In this document: piece by piece, positions 17,115-25,496 of the stretch | How positions within the stretch are numbered: position 1 is the first letter of the stretch | Layout: each line of letters begins with the position of its first letter | Assembly (NCBI GenBank): GCA_026129185.1 | Contig: JAHCIO010000026.1 | Location: 3,777-67,776 of the forward strand | Direction of reading: 5' to 3' | DNA from: Promineifilum sp019695075 | Lineage (GTDB): Bacteria > Chloroflexota > Anaerolineae > Promineifilales > Promineifilaceae | Length of the DNA: 64,000 nucleotides | Notes under the pieces: generated by a model | What the model was told of the DNA's origin: nothing | The model's database searches: none | The model's input: the letters and a program-made list of their open reading frames with translations, nothing else | Translations under genes and position numbers: made by a program

Positions 17115-18692
17115 CTAGCCCCCCAGATCGCTCAGGAAGCCGCCCAGCCCCTCGCGGTCATTGGTCAGGACGACGACATCGCCCTCGCTCAGGCCGCTGA
17201 CGACTTCGCTGAACTGCTCGTTACGCAGACCGGTCTCCACCGCGCTCTCGGCGATCGTGCCGTCGGGCTGACGGACGAGGACGAAGGCCTCGCCCGTCTC
17301 CCGGTCGAGGCGCACGGCCCAGTTGGGCACAACCAGCACATCGGCGATCTCGTCCACGGTGATGGCCGCACTGGCGCTCATACCCGGCCGCAGGTCCTCC
17401 GCGGCGGCCTCGTCGATGTTGATCGTCACCAGGTAGGTGACGACGCCGGTGGTGCTGGTGCTGGTCGGGGCGATCTCGCTAACCGTGCCCTGCACCGGCT
17501 CGTCGGGCAGCGCGTCGAGGGTGATCAGCGCCGGCTGGCCGGCTTCGACGCGGTCGATGTCGATCTCATCGACCTGGACGGTGATGTGGTAGGCGTTCTC
17601 GTTGAGGACGGTCATGGCCGGCGCGCCGGGCGTGGCCTGCTCCCCCGCGCGGATGAGGACGCTGGCGACCTGGCCGTCGATAGGGGCGATGAGCTGGGCC
17701 TGCTTGAGGCGTAGCTGGGCGATGGCCAGGTTGGTGCGCGCGCTGGCCACCTGGGCGTCGAGGATGGCCTGCTCCTCGGCCGACGGCCCTTCGCGCAACA
17801 GGTCATTGGCCGCGCGGGCGCGAGCCAGTTGCGCCTCGGCGGCGGCGACGTTGCCCTCGGCGGCCTCCACCTGGGCGGCGGCGGCGGCCACGGCGGCATC
17901 GGCGGCGGCGATGTTGGCCGCGCTGGCCGGGTTCTGCAGGTCGGCCAGTTGCGCCTGGGCAGCCTGCAGGTTCAGCGTCGCCGTCTCCAGCGCGGCGCGG
18001 GCGGCCTCTTCCGGCTCGCCCAGGCCGGGGCAGACCTCGTCTTGCTGGTTTGTGCCCGGCACGGTGAAGGTGACGCACTCGATGGTCTTGTTGTGAGTCT
18101 CCTCGGCCTGCTTCTTCTGCTGCTGGGCGGCGGCCACCTGCGACTCGGCCGCGGCGATCTGGCCGGGCGTGGCTCCCTCCAGCAATTGCGCCCGTTGCGC
18201 CTGGGCTTGCTGCACACCGGCCTGCGCGCCGCTGAGGTTGGCCTGGGCGACCTGGACGTTGGCTTCGGCGGCCTGAATGTCGGCTGCCGACGAGGCCAGT
18301 TGGGCCGGGCTTGGCCCGCCCTCAACGCGCTGGGCCTGGGTTAGCTCCTGGATACGTAGCGCGTCCTCGGCCTGCTGCACGGCCAGGGCCGGCTCGCTGG
18401 TATCGAGCTGGGCCAGCACGTCGCCGGCGGCCACAACCTGCCCGCGCGTCACGGCCACGTCGGTGACCGTGCCGCTGAGGCCGAAGGTCAGCGTCACCAG
18501 CGTTTCCGGCTCGATGGCGCCGGTGGCGTTGACGGTCGAGGTGATAGTGTCGCGGGCGACGGTGGCCTCGCGCAGGATTTCGACCTGCGACTCGGCCGCG
18601 GCCTGCCGGCGGTTGACGAACCAGAAGACGCCCGCGCCGACGACGGCCAGCGCCAGGACGACAAGGAGGATGTTCCTGAGCGTGCGTGACAT
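17115..18692 (-). CDS. HlyD/MacA-type membrane-fusion adaptor with a long coiled coil
   Basis: 525 residues from the ATG at 18692, where an N-terminal membrane anchor begins (RNILLVVLALAVVGAGVFWFV); an upstream ATG adds an unlikely 35-residue leader. Domains in order: the first lipoyl half (TLTFGLSGTVTDVAVTRGQVV), a very long Ala/Gln-rich helical hairpin (about 120-340), the second lipoyl half (LIAPIDGQVASVLIRAGEQ) and beta-barrel domains. The hairpin tip carries an insert with two Cys (ECVTF, EVCPG). The adaptor links a MacB permease to an outer component in diderms. If the host is a monoderm chloroflexote, it must act differently. Confidence 0.88.
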   Translation of the reverse strand: MSRTLRNILLVVLALAVVGAGVFWFVNRRQAAAESQVEILREATVARDTITSTVNATGAIEPETLVTLTFGLSGTVTDVAVTRGQVVAAGDVLAQLDTSEPALAVQQAEDALRIQELTQAQRVEGGPSPAQLASSAADIQAAEANVQVAQANLSGAQAGVQQAQAQRAQLLEGATPGQIAAAESQVAAAQQQKKQAEETHNKTIECVTFTVPGTNQQDEVCPGLGEPEEAARAALETATLNLQAAQAQLADLQNPASAANIAAADAAVAAAAAQVEAAEGNVAAAEAQLARARAANDLLREGPSAEEQAILDAQVASARTNLAIAQLRLKQAQLIAPIDGQVASVLIRAGEQATPGAPAMTVLNENAYHITVQVDEIDIDRVEAGQPALITLDALPDEPVQGTVSEIAPTSTSTTGVVTYLVTINIDEAAAEDLRPGMSASAAITVDEIADVLVVPNWAVRLDRETGEAFVLVRQPDGTIAESAVETGLRNEQFSEVVSGLSEGDVVVLTNDREGLGGFLSDLGG

Positions 18693-18859
18693 AGATTGTT
18701 CCGAGACCAGTGCGCCCGGCTCCCGCCAGAATGCACACAGGCTATGGCCCTGTTGATTGTGCTCTATAAAGTTTGAAGTGTCGGCGGCTTTCCGCACCCA
18801 GAGGAATTATAGGATCATCCAGCGATAATGACAGTTAGATTCTCATGTGCGCCTAGGGC

Positions 18860-19250
18860 CTACAGGGCCAATCGGCGCAATGTCTGCGCGTTGAGAGCGA
18901 CGATGATGGTGCTGAGGGCCATGAGCGCCGCGCCCAACGCCGGGGGCGGCAGGATGCCCCACGGGGCCAGCACTCCGGCCGCCAGGGGGATGGCGACAAT
19001 GTTATAGCCGGCTGCCCACCAGATGTTCTGCACCATCTTGCGATAGGACGCCTCGCTCAGCCGGATGAGGCGCGCCACGTCAAGCGGATCGTTCTTGACC
19101 AGGATGATGCCGGCCGACTCGATGGCCACATCCGTGCCACTGCCGACAGCCACACCGACATCAGCGCGGGCCAACGCCGGCGCGTCGTTCACCCCGTGGC
19201 CGACCATGCCGGTGATGCGCGGCGGGCATGTCATGGTCGTGATGATCCAT
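18860..19250 (-). pseudogene. Remnant of a P1B-type metal-transporting ATPase, internally deleted
   Basis: The frame ending at 18860 encodes the final ~115 residues of a heavy-metal P-type ATPase: hinge motif GVNDAPALARADVGVAVG, then SGTDVAIESAGIILVKNDP and the last two membrane helices. The usual GDGVNDAP reads GHGVNDAP. Just upstream in another frame, ATG 19250 starts MDHHDHDMPAAHHRH, a His-rich N-terminus as in CopB-type copper ATPases. About 500 residues with the A, P and N domains and the CPx/CPH helix are missing between the two. It follows the cupredoxin gene on the same strand, which supports a former copper-handling operon. Confidence 0.8.
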
Positions 19251-19357
19251 TGGCGGCTCTCTCCTGTGTCCGTGGACGGGCCAGTTTATAGCCCAAGTAG
19301 CCGCGGACGGCATTTCTTGCGCGTCTGGTCAGCCTACGCGATGCCGGTCGTTTGGCT

Positions 19358-19789
19358 TCAGGGTGTGACAACAAACGTGCCGGTCATGCCGGCCTCTTTG
19401 TGGCCGGGGACTGTGCAATAGAACTCGTACTCACCCGCCTCAGTTGGCGTGAACTCCACGACGCCGTGTCCCCCATGCGGCATCGCCGCAACGTGCAAAT
19501 CCAGTTCGTGGGCATCCTCACTCATCATGTGGTCGTCGCCCGCGCCCTCGGTGGCGTGCATGTCCCGCAGGGCAATCTCCCGTATGCTGAAGTCGTGGTC
19601 CAGGGCGCCGGCGTTCTCAAGGCTCAGATGCACGGGCTGGTTCGCCTTGGCGGTTAGGGTGGACACGTCATAGGCGATATCGGTTGCCACGAGCCGCAGT
19701 TCGGCCGTCTCCGTTGTCGCGCCGCCGTCCGCGCCGCAGCCCGCGGCGAACAGGACTACCAACACCAAAACAAAGCCAAGTCTTTTCAT
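19358..19789 (-). CDS. Cupredoxin-domain lipoprotein
   Basis: 143 residues from the ATG at 19789, eight bases after GGAGG; an ATG two codons upstream sits too close to that site. The signal peptide ends at lipobox FAAGC (Cys18). The mature part is a cupredoxin fold with a likely type-1 copper set: His65 (LDHDF), then Cys125, His130 and Met135 in YCTVPGHKEAGM. A His/Met-rich loop (HATEGAGDDHMM, HVAAMPHGGH) may bind extra copper. It probably stores or carries copper or electrons at the cell surface. A copper-type P-ATPase remnant lies downstream on the same strand. Confidence 0.85.
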   Translation of the reverse strand: MKRLGFVLVLVVLFAAGCGADGGATTETAELRLVATDIAYDVSTLTAKANQPVHLSLENAGALDHDFSIREIALRDMHATEGAGDDHMMSEDAHELDLHVAAMPHGGHGVVEFTPTEAGEYEFYCTVPGHKEAGMTGTFVVTP

Positions 19790-19900
19790 CGTCATTTCCT
19801 CCGGTCGTTGCTTTTTCTTTAACGAAAGGAGCAGTGTAAAAGGCAAACAGCCAAATTGGATGCGCCACATGGCCTATTCTCAAGGGAATTGGGACTAAAC

Positions 19901-19928
19901 TTGCCGTGTACTTGGCCTCTGCTACAAT
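19901..19928 (+). promoter_or_regulatory. Promoter of rex
   Basis: A -35 TTGCCG (19901-19906), a 16-bp spacer and a -10 TACAAT (19923-19928) give a good sigma-70-type promoter. Transcription would begin at about 19935, inside the candidate Rex operator. Confidence 0.6.
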
Positions 19929-19930
19929 GT

Positions 19931-19948
19931 TCGTGAAAAGTTGCACGA
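19931..19948 (+). promoter_or_regulatory. Candidate Rex operator
   Basis: TCGTGAAAAGTTGCACGA is an 18-bp imperfect palindrome (TCGTG-N8-CACGA), the same length and layout as known Rex boxes of the TTGTGAA-N4-TTCACAA type. It sits across the predicted start site and 22 bp before the rex GTG, as expected for autorepression. The match to the consensus is partial. Confidence 0.5.
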
Positions 19949-19970
19949 TTGGCGTTCAGGAGAACGACTC

Positions 19971-20603
19971 GTGGACCACGCAATTCCCGACATCGTCATC
20001 GGCCGCCTGCCCGTCTATTTGCGCGAGTTGGAGCGCATGGTTCGCGACGCGGGCAAGACAACCACGTCCTCGCACGAGTTGGCTGAGCGGCTGGGCATGA
20101 GTTCGGCCCAGATTCGCAAGGACTTCTCCCACTTCGGCGAATTCGGCAAGCAGGGCACCGGCTACCACATCCACTATCTCATCGACCGGCTGACCGAAAT
20201 CCTGAATCTGACCCACGAGTGGCCGGTGGCCCTGGTCGGCGCGGGCTTCCTGGGGCATGCCCTGGCCAGCTATCGCGGCTTCCAGCGGCGCGGCTTCGTC
20301 ATCACCTGCGTCTTCGACAACGACCCGACCAAGATCGGCAAGACCATCGGCGACCTGGTGGTGCAGGACGCCGCCACGCTGGAGACGACCCTGCCGGCGC
20401 GGGGCATCGCCGTGGCCATCCTGGCCGTGCCCGCCGACGCCGCGCAGGAGACGGTTGACCGGCTGGTGGCCGCCGGCGTGCGCGCCATTCTCAGCTACGC
20501 GCCGGTCTCGCTGACCGTGCCGCCCGGCGTCCACGTCAGCTACAGCGACCCGGTGGTGCAGTTGCAGCAGATGGCCTACTACCTCTCGCCGACGATCCCG
20601 TAG
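19971..20603 (+). CDS. rex: Redox-sensing transcriptional repressor Rex
   Basis: 210 residues from the GTG at 19971, preceded by AGGAG. The N-terminal winged helix (about 1-80) includes SSAQIRKDFSHFGEFGKQGTGY, the hallmark Rex DNA-recognition segment. The C-terminal Rossmann domain has GAGFLG (90-95) and the acidic FDNDP for the adenine ribose of NADH. Rex binds DNA when NAD+ is high and releases it when NADH rises, controlling respiration and fermentation genes. A promoter with a candidate operator lies directly upstream. No clear regulated gene other than rex itself is evident nearby. Confidence 0.95.
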   Translation: MDHAIPDIVIGRLPVYLRELERMVRDAGKTTTSSHELAERLGMSSAQIRKDFSHFGEFGKQGTGYHIHYLIDRLTEILNLTHEWPVALVGAGFLGHALASYRGFQRRGFVITCVFDNDPTKIGKTIGDLVVQDAATLETTLPARGIAVAILAVPADAAQETVDRLVAAGVRAILSYAPVSLTVPPGVHVSYSDPVVQLQQMAYYLSPTIP

Positions 20604-20709
20604 CCGGGTGGGCGGCCCCATCGCCGGCCCACCCCGCGCCTTAAGCCTCGGTAAACCGCCCATCGTTCAATGGTGTTGACCGGCCGCGCCTGGGATATAA
20701 CTGGCCGGC

Positions 20710-21486
<777 letters not shown>

Positions 21487-21500
21487 CCACTATCCCCTTC

Positions 21501-24083
21501 ATGAGCAACACCCCCCTCTACCGCCTCGCCTGGCGACGGGCGCGGCGGCACGCGCTGCAATATTTGCTGTTCATCCTCGGCGTGGCCATCGGCGTGGCCA
21601 TGATGGTATCGATCGACCTGGCCAACGGCTCGGCGCGGCGGGCGTTCGCCCTCTCGACCGACGCCATCACCGGCAAGGCCAGCCACCGCATCGCCGCCGG
21701 CCCCGATGGGCTGGACGAGGACGTTTACCGGCGCATCCGCGTCGAAGCCGGCTTCTCGCCGGCCGCGCCGGTCGTCGAGGGCTACGTCGGCGTGCCGGCG
21801 TTGGGCGGGCAGCCGGTGCGGCTGGTGGGCATTGACCCCTTCGCCGAGCCGCCCTTCCGCGACTACTTCGCCCCCGCCGGCGGAACCAGCGGCGGCGCGC
21901 TGGACCCCAACGCCCTGAGCGCCTTCCTGACCGAGCCGAACAGCGTCATCCTCAGCGCCGACGCCGCCGCGGCCAACGGCATCGCTCTGGGCGATACGCT
22001 GACAGTCGATGTCGCCGGGCGGCGCATCCCGGCACGGGTGGTCGGGCTGCTGCGCCCGGCCGACGACGTGACCCGGCGCGCCCTGAGCGGTATCGTCTTC
22101 ACCGACATCGCCTCGGCCCAGGAGATGCTCGACCTGCGCGGACGCCTGAGCCACATCGACCTCATCGTCCCGGCCACAGCCGCCGGCGAGGCGGCCCTGG
22201 CCGCGGTGGCCGCCGTCCTGCCCGCCGGCGCGACCATCGAGACGGCCGCGGCCCGCCAGAACGCCATCCAGCAGATGACCGCCGCCTTCGAGTTCAACCT
22301 GACGGCGCTGAGCCTGCTGGCCCTCGTCGTGGGCATGTTCCTCATCTACAACACCGTCACTTTCAGCGTCGTCCAGCGGCGGCCGCTCTTCGCCGTCCTG
22401 CGCATGCTGGGGGCGACGGGCGGGCAACTCTTCGTCCTCATCGTCGGCGAGGCGGCGCTGCTCAGCCTGGTCGGCTCGGCGCTGGGGCTGGGGTTGGGCG
22501 TGCTGCTCGGCCGCGGCGTCGTCGGGCTGATCACGCAGACCATCAACGATTTTTGGTTCGTCGTCAACGTCCAGGGTATCAGCATCGCCCCGTTGAGCCT
22601 GGCGCGGGGGCTGGCCGTGGGCGTGGGCGCGGCCGTGGCCGCGGCGCTCGTGCCGGCCATCGAGGCGGCACGCACCCCGCCGCAGAGCACGCTGCGCCGC
22701 TCGACGCTGGAGAGCCGCGTGCGGCGGCTGCTGCCCTGGCTGGTGGTGGCCTGGGCGCTGCTGACACTGGCCGCGGCGGCGCTGCTGGCCGCCGGCGGCG
22801 GGCTGGCGACGGCCTTCGGCGGCCTCTTCGCCGTGCTGATCGCCGCGGCGCTGCTGGCCCCGCCGGTCACAGCCGTGCTGATGCGCCTCGTTGCCCCGCT
22901 CAGCGGCCGGCTGCTGGGCGTCCTGGGGCGCATGGCCCCGCGCGACATCGTCCGCTCGCTCAGCCGCACCTCCATCGCCGTGGCCGCGCTCATGACCGCC
23001 GTGGCCGTCATCGTCGGCGTGTCGATCATGGTCGGCTCCTTCCGCGGCACGGTCGTCCAGTGGCTCGACCAGACCTTGCAGGCCGACATCTATCTCTCGC
23101 CGCCCAACGTCACCGCCAACCGCGTCGTCGGCGCGCTGGCGGCCGACGTCGTGGCCACGGCGCGGACGTGGCCGGGCGTGGCCCGCGCGGTCACGTCGCA
23201 CACGGTGCAGATCACTCTGCCCGACTTCGACCGCCTGGTGCAACTGGTGGCCGTCGATGGCGACGTCAGCAACGGCCACCGGCCCTACGCCTGGGTGCGC
23301 GACGACCTGGGCGACCCCTGGCCGGCGCTGATGGCCGGCGAGGGCGTCATCATCTCCGAGGCGCTGGCGCTGAAGGAGAACCTGCCCACGCCGCCACCGC
23401 CCCTGACCCTGCCCACGGCCGATGGCCCGCGCGCTTTCCCGGTGCTGGCCGTCTTCTACGACTATTCCTCCGACCAGGGCAGCGTTTTCATCGGCGATGC
23501 GCTCTACCGCACCCTGTGGGACGACGACCGCGTTTCGGCCGTGGGGCTGTTCGTCGCGCCGGGGCAGCCGGTCGAGGCGGTCGTGGCCGCGCTGCAAGCG
23601 GAGTTCGCCGGCCGGCCGGACGTGCTGGTGCAATCGAACGAGGCCCTGCGGCGCGGCTCGCTGGAGATCTTCGACCGCACCTTCGCCATCACCTCGGCCT
23701 TGCGGCTGCTGGCGGTCATCGTCGCCTTCATCGGCGTGCTCAGCGCCCTGATGAGCCTGCAACTGGAACGGGCGCGCGAGCTGGGCACGCTGCGGGCCAC
23801 GGGCATGACCCGCCGGCAACTGTGGGGCCTGACACTGCTGGAAACGGGGCTGATGGGCACGACCGCCGGGCTGCTGGCGCTGCCGGTCGGCTATGGGCTG
23901 GCCTGGATTCTGGTCTACGTCATCAATGTGCGCTCCTTCGGCTGGACGCTGAGCATGGCCCTGCGGCCGGAGTACTTCCTGCAAGCTTTCCTGGTGGCCG
24001 TCGTCGCCGCCCTGCTGGCGGGCATCTACCCGGCGCTGCGGCTGGGCAACCTGGAGATCGCCGCGGCCATCCGCGAGGAGTAG
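21501..24083 (+). CDS. FtsX-family ABC permease with two FtsX domains
   Basis: 860 residues from the ATG at 21501; the frame is open much further upstream, but only as a shadow of the ATPase gene. The layout is one N-terminal helix, an extracytoplasmic domain, a first three-helix FtsX unit (about 250-400; LLALVVGMFLIYNTVTFSVVQRR), further helices, a second extracytoplasmic domain, and a final FtsX unit (VIVAFIGVLSALMSLQLERARELGTLRATGMTRRQLW). Full-length proteins of this kind export or extract lipids or lipoproteins with a LolD-like ATPase. The AttH-like lipocalin gene follows 11 bases later and is a known genomic partner. Confidence 0.9.
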   Translation: MSNTPLYRLAWRRARRHALQYLLFILGVAIGVAMMVSIDLANGSARRAFALSTDAITGKASHRIAAGPDGLDEDVYRRIRVEAGFSPAAPVVEGYVGVPALGGQPVRLVGIDPFAEPPFRDYFAPAGGTSGGALDPNALSAFLTEPNSVILSADAAAANGIALGDTLTVDVAGRRIPARVVGLLRPADDVTRRALSGIVFTDIASAQEMLDLRGRLSHIDLIVPATAAGEAALAAVAAVLPAGATIETAAARQNAIQQMTAAFEFNLTALSLLALVVGMFLIYNTVTFSVVQRRPLFAVLRMLGATGGQLFVLIVGEAALLSLVGSALGLGLGVLLGRGVVGLITQTINDFWFVVNVQGISIAPLSLARGLAVGVGAAVAAALVPAIEAARTPPQSTLRRSTLESRVRRLLPWLVVAWALLTLAAAALLAAGGGLATAFGGLFAVLIAAALLAPPVTAVLMRLVAPLSGRLLGVLGRMAPRDIVRSLSRTSIAVAALMTAVAVIVGVSIMVGSFRGTVVQWLDQTLQADIYLSPPNVTANRVVGALAADVVATARTWPGVARAVTSHTVQITLPDFDRLVQLVAVDGDVSNGHRPYAWVRDDLGDPWPALMAGEGVIISEALALKENLPTPPPPLTLPTADGPRAFPVLAVFYDYSSDQGSVFIGDALYRTLWDDDRVSAVGLFVAPGQPVEAVVAALQAEFAGRPDVLVQSNEALRRGSLEIFDRTFAITSALRLLAVIVAFIGVLSALMSLQLERARELGTLRATGMTRRQLWGLTLLETGLMGTTAGLLALPVGYGLAWILVYVINVRSFGWTLSMALRPEYFLQAFLVAVVAALLAGIYPALRLGNLEIAAAIREE

Positions 24084-24094
24084 CCCCAAGGACA

Positions 24095-25270
24095 ATGAGC
24101 ATGAAACGACTGTTGTGGATCGCCGGCGCGCTGGTGGTCGTCGTCGTTGCCGCGGTGGCCAGCCGGCCGCTGTGGGCCGGGCCGGCCGCGCCGCCGCTGG
24201 CCGCCTCGCTGGAGGCACTGCCGGCCGCCGGCGCTAGCGATGGCTTTGCGCGGGCCACGCAGCCGGGGGCCATCGTCTTCCCGCGCGATCTGGGGCCGCA
24301 CGACGACTACCAGACGGAGTGGTGGTACTACACCGGCAATCTGACCACAGCCGACGGCCGCCCCTTCGGCTTCCAGTTCACTATCTTCCGCCGCGCCCTG
24401 ACCCCGCCGGGCGACAGCGCCGCGCCCACCGGCGACGGCTGGCGCAGCAACCAGGTCTACCTGGCCCACTTTGCCATCAGCGACATCGCCGCCAACGCCT
24501 TCTACCCCACGGAACGCTTCAGCCGCGGCGCGGCCGGGCTGGCCGGGGCCACGGCCGCGCCCTACCGCGTCTGGCTGGAGGATTGGTCAGTGGAAGAAAT
24601 CGCCGCCGGCCAGGTACGGCTGCGCGCTCGCACCGACGCTGTCGCCCTCGACCTGACGCTGACGCCGACGCTGCCGCCCGTTCTCCACGGCGATGACGGG
24701 CTGAGCCAGAAGGGGCCGGAGGTGGGCAACGCCTCCTACTACTACTCGCTCGTCCAGCAGGCCGCCGCGGGCACAGTCACCGTCGGCGGCGAGGCGTTCG
24801 ACGTGACCGGCCGGGCGTGGCAAGACCACGAGTGGAGCACCAGCGCTCTGAGCGAGGGCGCCGTCGGTTGGGACTGGCTGTCGCTGCAACTGGACGACGG
24901 CAGCGCCCTGATGCTGTTCGAGATTCGCCGCGCCGACGGCACGCGCGAGGCGCTCTCGGCCGGCAGCTTCATCGCCCCGGATGGCACGCTGACCCCGCTG
25001 GCTCTGGGCGACTGGACGCTGGCCGTCACCGACACGTGGACAAGCCCGACGAGCGGCGCGGAATACCCCGCCGGCTGGCGCATCACCGTGCCATCGCTGG
25101 GGCTGGAACTGACCGGCGCGCCACAGATGGCCAACCAGGAACTCAACCTCTCCACGGTCTACTGGGAGGGCGCGGTGAAATTCAGCGGCACGCGCGACGG
25201 CGCGCCCGTCTCGGCCCAGGGCTATATCGAACTGACCGGCTACGCCGGTTCGATGGCGGGGCGGCTCTAG
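24095..25270 (+). CDS. AttH/CrtC-like lipocalin-fold protein
   Basis: 391 residues beginning with a hydrophobic signal or anchor (MSMKRLLWIAGALVVVVVAAV). The motifs match AttH and carotenoid 1,2-hydratase-like lipocalin pairs: FPRDLGPHDDYQTEWWYYTGNL near residue 65, FGFQFTIFRR, RAWQDHEWSTSAL and GWDWLSLQLDDG. Most relatives outside phototrophs have no carotenoid role. They occur downstream of an ABC ATPase and FtsX permease, as here, and probably bind a lipid handed over by the transporter. Treat the operon 20710-25270 as a predicted lipid or lipoprotein export unit. Confidence 0.85.
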   Translation: MSMKRLLWIAGALVVVVVAAVASRPLWAGPAAPPLAASLEALPAAGASDGFARATQPGAIVFPRDLGPHDDYQTEWWYYTGNLTTADGRPFGFQFTIFRRALTPPGDSAAPTGDGWRSNQVYLAHFAISDIAANAFYPTERFSRGAAGLAGATAAPYRVWLEDWSVEEIAAGQVRLRARTDAVALDLTLTPTLPPVLHGDDGLSQKGPEVGNASYYYSLVQQAAAGTVTVGGEAFDVTGRAWQDHEWSTSALSEGAVGWDWLSLQLDDGSALMLFEIRRADGTREALSAGSFIAPDGTLTPLALGDWTLAVTDTWTSPTSGAEYPAGWRITVPSLGLELTGAPQMANQELNLSTVYWEGAVKFSGTRDGAPVSAQGYIELTGYAGSMAGRL

Positions 25271-25496
25271 CCCCCACACATACCTAGCCCCGCCGCACCC
25301 TGTCGATTTCTCCCTAAACGCTCGCCGCCAGAGCGCAGCAAACGGCCGTTTCGCCCGGCCGCGCCGGATGCTATCATCTTGCCCAGGGGACTTCTCTCGT
25401 CGCGCCACACGGCCGGCGGGTGAAGCAGGCGCGTTCTCTTGTCAGTTCGGTCCAGCCTGGCCAGCACACGCGAAACTGCACAGCAAGGAGATCGTC

